Assembly (NCBI RefSeq): GCF_024102715.1
Contig: NZ_JAGFJM010000099.1
Span: 1 to 37,094 of the forward strand
DNA length: 37,094 nt
Direction: 5' to 3'
From: Nitrosomonas communis
Lineage (GTDB): Bacteria > Pseudomonadota > Gammaproteobacteria > Burkholderiales > Nitrosomonadaceae
The notes below the pieces were generated by a model, which ran no database searches, was not told the origin of the DNA, and was given only the letters and a program-made list of their open reading frames with translations. Below are positions 24,455 through 37,094 of this stretch, piece after piece. How positions within the stretch are numbered: position 1 is the first letter of the stretch; each line of letters starts with the position of its first letter. Made by a program: the position numbers and the translations under genes.

Positions 24455-25825
24455 ATGCAGGCTATAGAAACTTTCTGGTATTCCTGTCTTAAGCATTTCA
24501 AGAAAGAGCTAAATGCCCAACAATTCAATACCTGGATTAAACCATTAAAATTAGATACTTCCGGGAATGGCGACGATCAGCCAGTATTAATCGCGCCAAA
24601 TGGTTTCGTTCTGCAATGGGTTAAAGACAATTTTATACCTCACATTGAGGTAATGGCTCAGCAACACTTTTCTAAGAAAATTCAGTTTCAATTGATACTT
24701 GGAAATACAGCTGAAACAAAAAGCTCTAAAAATGAAAGCTTACGCAATATAACTGACAATTCTGCGCAAACTATTGCTACTAAACCGGTATCTAAAAAGA
24801 GAAACGCTAGTCATCTGAATCCAAATTTTACTTTTGATAGCTTTGTTACTGGCAAAGCCAACCAACTCGCACGCGCAGGTGCAATCCAGGTTGCTGAGCG
24901 TCCCGGCGTCGCTTACAACCCGTTATTTATCTATGGTGGAGTGGGTTTGGGTAAAACGCATTTAATTCAGGCTATTGGTAATTATGTTTTAGAAAACGAT
25001 CAGGAAGCAAAAATACGCTACGTTCACGCCGAAAAATATGTTTCCGATGTGGTTAGCGCTTACCAGCACAAATCATTTGATAAATTTAAACTGTATTATC
25101 ACTCGCTGGATGTTTTGCTCGTTGATGATGTTCAGTTTTTTGGTGGCAAGAATCGTACCCAAGAAGAATTTTTCTATGCATTTAATACGCTGGTTGAAGC
25201 TCACAAGCAAGTAATCATTACTTGCGATAGTTATCCAAAAGAAATCTCGGGTTTGGAAGAACGTCTCGTATCCAGATTTGGCTGGGGTTTAACAGTAGCG
25301 GTTGAGCCGCCAGAGTTAGAGATGCGGGTAGCTATTTTATTAAAGAAAGCTTTGATGGAAAAAATCGTGCTGGATGAAAATGTGGCTTTTTTTGTCGCTA
25401 AACATATCCGCTCCAATGTTCGTGAACTGGAAGGCGCTCTGAAGCGGATACTAGCTTATTCCCGCTTTACGGGCCATCCTATATCTTTGGAGCTGGCAAA
25501 AGAGGCATTGAAAGATTTGTTGGCGGTGCAGAACCGGCAAATCTCCATCGAGAATATCCAAAAAACGGTTGCTGATTATTACAAAATCAAGGTAGCCGAG
25601 ATGTACTCTAAGAAACGCACACGCATCGTGGCGAGGCCTAGGCAGATTGCGATGGCAGTCGCCAAAGAGCTCACGCAATTAAGTTTGCCGGATATCGGTG
25701 AAGCCTTCGGAGGGCGAGATCATACGACTGTTCTGCATGCGTACAGGAAAATTACAGAATTACGCGCTTCGGATCCGGCTGTAAGCCGGGATTACAATGC
25801 CTTAATCCATATTCTTCGCGGATAG
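24455..25825 (+). CDS. dnaA: chromosomal replication initiator DnaA
   Basis: DnaA binds 9-mer boxes at oriC and opens the duplex to start replication. The 456-residue protein has domain I (1-85, [19 protein letters not shown]), a variable linker (about 86-120), an AAA+ domain with Walker [11 protein letters not shown] (161-170) and Walker [11 protein letters not shown], and domain IV with the [14 protein letters not shown] helix-turn-helix signature. Length is usual for betaproteobacteria. The start matches the family although its ribosome-binding site is weak. dnaN follows after 207 nt containing a DnaA box, consistent with autoregulation and origin function. Confidence 0.97.
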   Translation: MQAIETFWYSCLKHFKKELNAQQFNTWIKPLKLDTSGNGDDQPVLIAPNGFVLQWVKDNFIPHIEVMAQQHFSKKIQFQLILGNTAETKSSKNESLRNITDNSAQTIATKPVSKKRNASHLNPNFTFDSFVTGKANQLARAGAIQVAERPGVAYNPLFIYGGVGLGKTHLIQAIGNYVLENDQEAKIRYVHAEKYVSDVVSAYQHKSFDKFKLYYHSLDVLLVDDVQFFGGKNRTQEEFFYAFNTLVEAHKQVIITCDSYPKEISGLEERLVSRFGWGLTVAVEPPELEMRVAILLKKALMEKIVLDENVAFFVAKHIRSNVRELEGALKRILAYSRFTGHPISLELAKEALKDLLAVQNRQISIENIQKTVADYYKIKVAEMYSKKRTRIVARPRQIAMAVAKELTQLSLPDIGEAFGGRDHTTVLHAYRKITELRASDPAVSRDYNALIHILRG

Positions 25826-26032
25826 CATTGATATCTTGTTTAGAAACCCCCGGGACGGTTTGTGGATAACAATCAAAAAATTAAACTGTGAGTTTCATTC
25901 GCAGATTGTTCCGGTGAAATGCTCGTTTTATACAGGGTGAAAGAATACTTCATGTTTTTGATGGTTAAACTATTTTTAAAGCTATACCGTAGCAGATCTT
26001 CCTTTATCTACTATTCTTAAAGTTTAAATTAA
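25826..26032. other. candidate oriC segment between dnaA and dnaN
   Basis: The 207-nt interval has a perfect DnaA box TGTGGATAA (25861-25869, complement of TTATCCACA) and an AT-rich stretch toward dnaN (about 25970-26030) that could be an unwinding element. Gene orientation changes just upstream of dnaA. Only one perfect box is visible, so this may be part of the origin or a dnaN regulatory site. Confidence 0.5.
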
Positions 26033-27154
26033 ATGAATTTACTCAAGGCAAATCGGGATCTTTTGCTAAAACCTGTACAAATGGTCAGCGGAATAGTCGA
26101 GCGTCGTCATACACTGCCAATACTTTCCAATGTGCTTATCAAGAAAGAGAATGGAAAAATTATTTTTATAACGACTGATCTTGAAATAGAAATCGAAACT
26201 TCTTCCCAGGCATCAGAAATGATGATTGCAGAGGATTTTTTCGCCATCACTGTTTCCACCAAAAAACTGTTGGATATTTTGCGAACTTTTCCATCCAACA
26301 CAGAGGTTGCCTTGATAAAGCTTGATAACCGTCTCCAAGTGAATGCCGGAAAAAGCCGTTTTAATCTGCAAATACTTCCTGCTGATGATTTTCCGCGAAT
26401 GACCAAGGAAGATCTGCCTGAAATTACGCTGACACTATCCCAGCAAAAATTTAAAACGCTTCTTCACTTGGTTCAGTATGCCGTGGCGCAGCAGGATATT
26501 CGCTATTATCTGAATGGCTTGCTGCTATTGGTCGAAGATAAATTCCTGAAGGTGATTGCTACTGATGGTCATCGTCTTGGCTATGCTGCTATTGAATTGG
26601 AAGATCAATGGGAGAGAAAAGAAACGATCCTCTCCCGAAAAACTGTTCTGGAGCTTGCAAAGTTACTCGATGACAGTGAAAAACCTGTTGTCATTGAAAT
26701 CTTTTCCAAAAAAGTACGCTTTGCCTTCTCTGATGTTGTGCTGGTTTCCAAAGTGATCGAAGGAAAGTTTCCAGATTTCAAACGTGCTATTCCTGAAAAT
26801 AATACCAAGCAATTCAGTATAAACCGCCAGAATTTTCTGCAAGGATTGCAGCGGGTTGCCATTCTCTCTAATGCGAACGAAAAATTCCGTGGTGTAAGAC
26901 TCATTATTTCAAACGGCGTATTAAGCATTATTTGTAAGAATAGCGAGCAAGAAGAAGCCCAGGAGGATCTCGAAATTGATTATCATCAGGATGCCATTGA
27001 TATTAGCTTTAATATTACTTACCTATTGGATGTGCTGACTAATCTCACTAGTGAGAACATACAATGTGCTTTTGAAAATGCTAATAGCAGCACGCTGATT
27101 ACCGTGCCAGGCGACGAGCATTTTAAGTATGTCGTGATGCCAATGCGACTGTAA
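26033..27154 (+). CDS. dnaN: DNA polymerase III beta sliding clamp
   Basis: DnaN forms the ring-shaped dimer that tethers polymerase III and other proteins to DNA. The 373-residue protein has the three-fold clamp repeat. The first domain begins MNLLKANRDLLLKPVQMVSGIVERRHTLPILSN, the second includes QYAVAQQDIRYYLNGLLL and ATDGHRLGYA, and it ends with the conserved YVVMPMRL that contributes to the ligand-binding pocket. Length is typical (E. coli 366). It lies between dnaA and gyrB in the standard order. Confidence 0.97.
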   Translation: MNLLKANRDLLLKPVQMVSGIVERRHTLPILSNVLIKKENGKIIFITTDLEIEIETSSQASEMMIAEDFFAITVSTKKLLDILRTFPSNTEVALIKLDNRLQVNAGKSRFNLQILPADDFPRMTKEDLPEITLTLSQQKFKTLLHLVQYAVAQQDIRYYLNGLLLLVEDKFLKVIATDGHRLGYAAIELEDQWERKETILSRKTVLELAKLLDDSEKPVVIEIFSKKVRFAFSDVVLVSKVIEGKFPDFKRAIPENNTKQFSINRQNFLQGLQRVAILSNANEKFRGVRLIISNGVLSIICKNSEQEEAQEDLEIDYHQDAIDISFNITYLLDVLTNLTSENIQCAFENANSSTLITVPGDEHFKYVVMPMRL

Positions 27155-27208
27155 ATAATTCCAAGTTATTCAGCGAAATATTTTTTCAACAAGTGTTACT
27201 AAGAGTGA

Positions 27209-29626
<2,418 letters not shown>

Positions 29627-29776
29627 CAGAAGTTGATTTTAATGACGAATTTTTTCTGTTTTTTCTGAGAAGATAACTGTTTGATCTATTCTGCTATTTT
29701 GGAATGGGTCGAGCCGGCATCGGCCTATTTCGCACTAATTAATGCTAAAAATATCGGAAAATTGAATTATTCCGCG

Positions 29777-29805
29777 TTGACTGATAAGCCTAGTCAGGTT
29801 AGAAT
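29777..29805 (+). promoter_or_regulatory. atp operon promoter
   Basis: TTGACT (29777-29782), an exact 17-bp spacer and TAGAAT (29800-29805) are a near-consensus sigma70-type promoter. Transcription would start near 29812, leaving about 60 nt of leader before atpI. The remaining gyrB-atpI gap (29627-29776) shows no gene, only a weak long-range inverted repeat. Confidence 0.75.
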
Positions 29806-29870
29806 CCGCGTTCTTTTGTGTGAGCGTGTAGCTTAATTCTTTTCGGTTCTGAGGGGAGAGCAAATAATTT

Positions 29871-30254
29871 ATGCCTTGGATACCAAATCGAGCGCTATAC
29901 GTAGTGATACGCTGGCAAGTGCTGTTTACAGCAGTTATGGCGCTAATTTTAGGATGGATGTTAGGATTGCATGCTGCTATTTCAGGTTTGCTTGGTGGAA
30001 TGGTTAGCGTAGTTTCATCTGTGCTCTATGCGCTCATAATCTCGCGTCATACAGGGTACACTGCAGCGGGTGCTGTACGTACAGCATTAAGGGCAGAAGC
30101 AGTTAAAATTATTATAATGATTGTTTCTCTTTGGGCAGTATTTGCAGTCTATAAACAAGTTAATCCGACCGCATTTATCGGAGTATTTATCGTGGCAGTA
30201 ATTATCTTTAGCTTGGCGTTATTTGTGCCCAATGACTCTAAAGATATTAAATGA
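29871..30254 (+). CDS. atpI: ATP synthase protein I
   Basis: AtpI is a small inner-membrane protein thought to help assemble the c ring or handle Mg; it is not needed for catalysis. The 127-residue product has four hydrophobic segments (about 10-30, 33-53, 73-93, 98-118), with small glycine-rich turns (LGLHAAISGLLGGM). A GAGGGGAG ribosome-binding site precedes the ATG. It is the first gene of the atp operon, as in many proteobacteria, and atpB follows after 27 nt. Confidence 0.88.
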   Translation: MPWIPNRALYVVIRWQVLFTAVMALILGWMLGLHAAISGLLGGMVSVVSSVLYALIISRHTGYTAAGAVRTALRAEAVKIIIMIVSLWAVFAVYKQVNPTAFIGVFIVAVIIFSLALFVPNDSKDIK

Positions 30255-30281
30255 CAAAATTAGATAATAGATAATTCAATA

Positions 30282-31411
<1,130 letters not shown>

Positions 31412-31450
31412 TAACTATTTGCAATTTATAAAACTTACACGAAGCTGGCT

Positions 31451-31924
31451 ATGAATATTAATTTCACTCTCATATCACAAGCACTAGCCTTCTCGGTATT
31501 CATATGGTTTACGATCAAATTTGTATGGCCGCCTCTGCTGCGTGCAATTGAAGAGCGTCAAAAACAAATTGCAGATGGCTTGGCTGCGGGTGAGCGCGGC
31601 AAAAAGGAATTGGAGCTTGCAAGTCAAAGGTCTTCAGAGGTATTGAAAGAAGCGAAACAACGCGCAACAGAAATTCTTACGCAAGCTGAAAAGCGAGCAG
31701 CAGAAATTGTTGAAGAAGCCAAAGAAAATGCGAAGATAGAAGGAGAGCGAATATTGGCAGGCGCAAAAGCTGAAATTGAGCATCAAGTATTTGGAGCAAA
31801 AGAAGCGTTGCGTCAACAAATAGCAGGTTTGGCAGTAGCCGGTGCAACAAAAATATTGCGTCGTGAAGTGAATGCCAAAGTGCACGCCGATTTGCTTGCA
31901 TCTATAGAAGAAGAGTTAAAGTAA
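31451..31924 (+). CDS. atpF: ATP synthase Fo subunit b
   Basis: Subunit b is the peripheral stalk that holds F1 still. The 157-residue protein has one N-terminal membrane helix ([22 protein letters not shown]) followed by a long, charged, alanine- and glutamate-rich helix that dimerises. The stop overlaps the atpH start by one nucleotide (TAATG), indicating coupled translation. Length is as in E. coli (156). Confidence 0.96.
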   Translation: MNINFTLISQALAFSVFIWFTIKFVWPPLLRAIEERQKQIADGLAAGERGKKELELASQRSSEVLKEAKQRATEILTQAEKRAAEIVEEAKENAKIEGERILAGAKAEIEHQVFGAKEALRQQIAGLAVAGATKILRREVNAKVHADLLASIEEELK

Positions 31925-32460
31925 TGGCCGAAGAAATAACAATTGCAAGACCTTATGCTGAGGCGGTATTTAGATTGGCAAAGGAAAGGAATACATTGTC
32001 GGCGTGGTCGGATATGCTGAAGGTTATTTCGGAAACAATATCTGTTGGGCAAATACAAGCGCTTGTGAGTAATCCAGGCGTTTCGGCAGATAAGCTATCG
32101 GAAATAATTTTGGAGATTTGTGGAGATAAGCTCAATAGCGAAGGAAAAAATTTAGTTGCTCTATTGATTGAAAATGACCGTATAGAAGTATTGCCGCAAT
32201 TGAGTGATTTGTATGAGCAATTAAAGGCGCAGTATGAAGGGATACTAGAGGCTAATATTACTTCGGCATACGAGATTTCTGATAAGCAATTAGAAAAATT
32301 AGTTTCGGTACTCGAAAATAAATTCAAATGTAAAATCAAAACAAAAGTAAACATAGATCCAGAGTTAATAGGCGGAGTAAAAGTAGTAATCGGCGATGAA
32401 GTTATTGATAGCTCCGTACGCGGTAAACTCGAAACCATGTCTGTTGCCCTTAAAAGCTAG
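31924..32460 (+). CDS. atpH: ATP synthase F1 subunit delta
   Basis: Delta joins the peripheral stalk to the top of F1. The 178-residue protein has the typical start [17 protein letters not shown], a six-helix N-terminal half, and a C-terminal [28 protein letters not shown] signature. It is translationally coupled to atpF and lies 11 nt before atpA. Confidence 0.96.
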   Translation: MAEEITIARPYAEAVFRLAKERNTLSAWSDMLKVISETISVGQIQALVSNPGVSADKLSEIILEICGDKLNSEGKNLVALLIENDRIEVLPQLSDLYEQLKAQYEGILEANITSAYEISDKQLEKLVSVLENKFKCKIKTKVNIDPELIGGVKVVIGDEVIDSSVRGKLETMSVALKS

Positions 32461-32471
32461 GAGTTATTAAA

Positions 32472-34013
32472 ATGCAGTTAAATCCATCAGAAATCAGTGA
32501 GCTGATTAAAAATAGGATTGAAGGTTTATCTATTTCTTCTGAGGTTCGTACCCAAGGAACCATCGTATCATTAACGGATGGAATTGTTCGAATTCACGGA
32601 CTTTCGGACGTTATGCAAGGGGAAATGCTTGAGTTTCCAGGCAATACCTTTGGGCTGGCGCTAAATTTAGAAAGAGATTCAGTCGGTGCAGTTATTTTGG
32701 GTGCTTATGAACACCTTACTGAAGGCGATACAGTCAAGTGTACAGGACGAATATTAGAGGTTCCAGTTGGTGAGGGTTTATTAGGGCGAGTAGTTAACGC
32801 ATTAGGACAGCCCATTGATGGAAAAGGTCCCATAACTGCCAAGAAAACAGAGCCTATAGAAAAGATTGCGCCAGGTGTTATTTGGCGTCAGTCTGTTGAT
32901 CAACCAGTACAAACTGGACTTAAGGCTATTGACTCCATGGTGCCAGTAGGTCGAGGCCAACGTGAATTAATCATTGGAGATCGTCAAACTGGAAAAACAG
33001 CTGTAGCCATAGATGCAATCATTAACCAAAAAGGTGAGAATATGATTTGTATCTATGTGGCAATTGGACAAAAAGCTTCATCAATTGCAAACGTTGTGCG
33101 CAAGCTTGAAGAACACGGTGCAATGGAATACACCATTGTTGTGGTGGCATCTGCTTCAGAGTCTGCTGCAATGCAATTTATCGCACCTTATTCGGGTTGC
33201 ACAATGGGCGAATATTTTCGTGATATCGGACAGGATGCGCTCATCGTTTATGATGATTTGACTAAGCAAGCTTGGGCATATCGCCAGATATCATTATTAC
33301 TGCGCCGTCCTCCTGGACGGGAAGCTTATCCAGGGGATGTATTTTATCTGCATTCACGCTTATTGGAACGTGCTGCGAGGGTAAATGCTGATTACGTTGA
33401 AAAGAATACAAATGGAACAGTTAAGGGAAAAACTGGCTCATTAACAGCATTGCCAATAATTGAAACGCAAGCAGGTGATGTGACCGCATTTGTTCCTACG
33501 AATGTGATCTCCATTACCGATGGGCAGATATTCCTGGAAACAGATTTGTTTAATGCTGGAATTCGTCCTGCTATCAACGCAGGTATTTCTGTGTCGCGCG
33601 TGGGTGGGGCGGCGCAAACCAAAGTAATAAAAAAACTGGGTGGCGGTATACGACTTGCTTTAGCACAATATCGAGAGCTTGCTGCTTTTGCTCAGTTTGC
33701 ATCAGATTTAGATGAAGCAACACGCAAGCAACTAGAACGGGGGAAAATGGCGACCGAGCTGATGAAGCAGTCCCAATTTGCCACGTTAAGTGTGGGAGAA
33801 ATGGCGTTGACCCTATTCGCGCTGAATAAAGGATATCTTGATGATGTAGAAGTTAAGCGCGGTTTAGCATTTGAGTCCGCGCTGAGAAGCTACATGCGTA
33901 GCCAACATGCTGAAATCATGGATAAGATTGAAGCAACTAAGAATCTTGATGATGCGACTGAGCAAGCATTATCGACAGCAATTGAAGAATTTAAGAAAAA
34001 CGGGACATATTAA
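32472..34013 (+). CDS. atpA: ATP synthase F1 subunit alpha
   Basis: Alpha is the regulatory nucleotide-binding subunit of the F1 hexamer. The 513-residue protein has Walker [10 protein letters not shown], the segment [31 protein letters not shown], and the arginine-finger region [12 protein letters not shown]. Length equals E. coli AtpA (513). It has a clear GGAG upstream and ends 3 nt before atpG. Confidence 0.97.
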   Translation: MQLNPSEISELIKNRIEGLSISSEVRTQGTIVSLTDGIVRIHGLSDVMQGEMLEFPGNTFGLALNLERDSVGAVILGAYEHLTEGDTVKCTGRILEVPVGEGLLGRVVNALGQPIDGKGPITAKKTEPIEKIAPGVIWRQSVDQPVQTGLKAIDSMVPVGRGQRELIIGDRQTGKTAVAIDAIINQKGENMICIYVAIGQKASSIANVVRKLEEHGAMEYTIVVVASASESAAMQFIAPYSGCTMGEYFRDIGQDALIVYDDLTKQAWAYRQISLLLRRPPGREAYPGDVFYLHSRLLERAARVNADYVEKNTNGTVKGKTGSLTALPIIETQAGDVTAFVPTNVISITDGQIFLETDLFNAGIRPAINAGISVSRVGGAAQTKVIKKLGGGIRLALAQYRELAAFAQFASDLDEATRKQLERGKMATELMKQSQFATLSVGEMALTLFALNKGYLDDVEVKRGLAFESALRSYMRSQHAEIMDKIEATKNLDDATEQALSTAIEEFKKNGTY

Positions 34014-34016
34014 CCG

Positions 34017-34898
34017 ATGGCTGGAAGCAGAGAGATACGCAATAAAATCAGAAGCGTTAAGAATACGCAGAAGATTACTCGTGCTATGGAGATGGTTGCT
34101 GCATCAAAAATGCGCAAGGCTCAGGATCGCATGAGAAAAGCACGGCCCTATGGAGAGAAAATCCGTAATGTTGCTGCCCATATGAGTCGTGCAAGTACGG
34201 AATATCGTCATCCTTTTTTGGTTGAACGTGATACGGTAAAACGAATTGGTATTATAGTCATTACCTCGGATAAAGGATTATGCGGTGGGCTTAATACCAA
34301 TATTTTGCGTAAAGCTGTCAATCAGATGCGCATCTGGGAAGCTGAAGGCGAGCAAGTGGAAGTATGCTGTATAGGCAACAAGGGTCTGGGTTTTATGAGC
34401 CGTATTGGAGCAAACGTTATTTCTCAGATAACAGGGCTTGGTGATACACCGAATATCGAACGATTGATAGGTGCTATTAAGATTGTGCTTGACGGCTATA
34501 CAGCAGATCGGTTTGATAGGGTTTATATTTTTTATAATCGATTTGTTAATACGATGAAACAAGAGCCCACGATGGAGCAGTTGCTGCCATTATCCGATGA
34601 GCGTATTCGCGAAGGTGGAAAGGATATTGAGCAAAAAAAATTATGGGACTATTTATATGAGCCCGAAGCGAAACCAATCATAGATGATATTATGGTCAGA
34701 TATGTCGAGGCATTAATTTATCAGGCTGTTACAGAAAATATGGCATCAGAGCAATCTGCTAGAATGGTCGCGATGAAAGCTGCTTCAGATAACGCAGGTA
34801 ACTTAATTAATGAGTTGACTTTAATATATAACAAATCTCGTCAAGCCGCCATTACTAAGGAATTATCAGAAATTGTTGGTGGTGCAGCAGCTGTTTAA
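34017..34898 (+). CDS. atpG: ATP synthase F1 subunit gamma
   Basis: Gamma is the central rotor shaft inside the alpha-beta hexamer. The 293-residue protein starts [20 protein letters not shown], with the conserved [14 protein letters not shown], the [12 protein letters not shown] turn, and a C-terminal long helix ([31 protein letters not shown]). Both terminal helices that form the coiled coil are intact. Confidence 0.97.
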   Translation: MAGSREIRNKIRSVKNTQKITRAMEMVAASKMRKAQDRMRKARPYGEKIRNVAAHMSRASTEYRHPFLVERDTVKRIGIIVITSDKGLCGGLNTNILRKAVNQMRIWEAEGEQVEVCCIGNKGLGFMSRIGANVISQITGLGDTPNIERLIGAIKIVLDGYTADRFDRVYIFYNRFVNTMKQEPTMEQLLPLSDERIREGGKDIEQKKLWDYLYEPEAKPIIDDIMVRYVEALIYQAVTENMASEQSARMVAMKAASDNAGNLINELTLIYNKSRQAAITKELSEIVGGAAAV

Positions 34899-34918
34899 TC
34901 AATATTTTAGTATTTTAG

Positions 34919-36307
<1,389 letters not shown>

Positions 36308-36334
36308 TTAAATCTATTTGGTGTGGAAAAATAA

Positions 36335-36757
36335 ATGGGTACGATATTTCATCTAGATATTGTAAGTGCTGAAGAGTCAATATACTCTGGACCAGCGGAG
36401 TTTATAGCGGCACCTGCACTTATGGGAGAAGTGGGCGTTTTTCCTAATCATACACCTATGCTTACTCGTATTAAATCGGGGATGGTGCGGATTAAAGCTC
36501 CCTTAAAAGACGAAGAAGCAGTTTATGTATCAGGCGGTATGCTGGAAGTTCAACCAGACGTGGTAACAATACTGGCTGATACTGCAATACGTGGTAAAGA
36601 TCTAGACGAAGCCAAAGCTTTAGAAGCCAAGAGAAGAGCGGAAGAAGCTATGAAAAATAAAGTATCCGAAATTGAATATGCGCGTGCACAAGCAGAATTA
36701 ATTGAAGCTGCAGCGCAGCTTACTGCTATTCAGAAGCTTAGGAATCGCGGGCATTAG
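36335..36757 (+). CDS. atpC: ATP synthase F1 subunit epsilon
   Basis: Epsilon is the small rotor subunit that couples gamma to the c ring and can inhibit ATP hydrolysis. The 140-residue protein has the N-terminal beta-sandwich ([34 protein letters not shown]) and the two C-terminal helices ([35 protein letters not shown]). It ends the operon. Confidence 0.96.
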   Translation: MGTIFHLDIVSAEESIYSGPAEFIAAPALMGEVGVFPNHTPMLTRIKSGMVRIKAPLKDEEAVYVSGGMLEVQPDVVTILADTAIRGKDLDEAKALEAKRRAEEAMKNKVSEIEYARAQAELIEAAAQLTAIQKLRNRGH

Positions 36758-36863
36758 CTATTAGAATAAACTGGCAGATATCATAGTTCTCCCACTAGCG
36801 GCAAAACAGCTAAGTAGTATTTACAGTTCCTGTTATCGTGAGGAGTAAGAGTAGCAAAGAGAT

Positions 36864-36896
36864 GATGGTGTCTTGACCGAAATCCAAGGCACCATC
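36864..36896 (+). terminator. hairpin downstream of the atp operon
   Basis: Arms GATGGTGTCTTG (36864-36875) and CAAGGCACCATC (36885-36896) pair over 12 bp (one G-U) around a 9-nt loop, 107 nt after atpC. There is no T run, so it would be a processing or pausing structure more than a canonical terminator. Confidence 0.45.
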
Positions 36897-36928
36897 TGCT
36901 TTGTCATTGACTGGATAGGAGTTAGCTG

Positions 36929-37080
36929 TTGTCAAACACATGCATGCTGACAAGCCAGGTATCGTTGCTAATTAGTCAGCCCTGAAATATCGACAAGCTA
37001 TTGATATTATGAATAGATTCTATTCATTGCGATGATCATGCCGACCAGAAATGTTAAAATATTCAAGTGTTTTCTGGTCG
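36929..37080. promoter_or_regulatory. cluster of inverted repeats at the window end
   Basis: Three further dyads sit here: TTGTCA (36929-36934) with TGACAA (36948-36953) around CATGCATG; a 19-nt palindrome ATGAATAGA-T-TCTATTCAT (37009-37027); and CGACCAGAAA (37042-37051) with TTTCTGGTCG (37071-37080), perfect over 10 bp. No gene is visible from 36758 to 37094. They may be operators of a gene beyond the window or ends of a small repeat element. Confidence 0.4.
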
Positions 37081-37094
37081 AAATGGTGATTAAA

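Overview
The window looks like the replication-origin neighbourhood of a betaproteobacterial chromosome, most likely Nitrosomonas or a close relative. Two things are direct: the gene order (rpmH-rnpA-yidD-yidC-mnmE on the minus strand, dnaA-dnaN-gyrB then atpIBEFHAGDC on the plus strand) and the betaproteobacterial look of the proteins. The genus is an inference from recall, not from a search.

Layout. (1) About 1-5740 is the right-hand part of an integrated P4-like satellite or genomic island. It holds an IS630-family transposase with a frameshift and a premature stop, a DUF927 helicase, a small CHC2 zinc-finger primase piece, an AlpA-like regulator, two small leader ORFs and a P4-type tyrosine integrase. 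Its right boundary is the 3' end of mnmE, a known island attachment site. Between integrase and AlpA, the minus strand carries a P4 CI / P1 C4-like antisense RNA cloverleaf with matching target copies on both sides, which is a complete-looking RNA immunity module. (2) 5723-9748 is the housekeeping cluster mnmE, yidC, yidD, rnpA and rpmH with the rpmH promoter. (3) 9806-24082 is about 14 kb of accessory DNA lying between rpmH and dnaA, which are neighbours in many bacteria. It contains a DUF5658-type membrane protein, a type I secretion cassette (TolC-HlyD-PrsD-like) without a visible substrate, and a glycan cluster: atypical SDR, GT2, a 1287-residue deacetylase/GT2/GT2/GT4 fusion, a methyltransferase-GNAT fusion, and a Wzt-type ABC ATPase with a C-terminal glycan-binding domain but no Wzm permease. 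(4) 24083-29626 is the origin region: gene orientation switches, then dnaA, an intergenic stretch with a perfect DnaA box, dnaN and gyrB. (5) 29777-36757 is the full F1Fo ATP synthase operon with a good sigma70-type promoter. (6) 36758-37094 is non-coding but rich in inverted repeats.

How it works together. Almost everything from 0.85 to 24.1 kb is on the minus strand and everything from 24.4 kb on the plus strand, as expected for forks leaving an origin near dnaA. The glycan genes plausibly make, cap (methylate or acylate) and export a surface polysaccharide. The integrated element appears to control its replication operon by an RNA-only immunity circuit, and possibly by an RNA hairpin over the primase ribosome-binding site.
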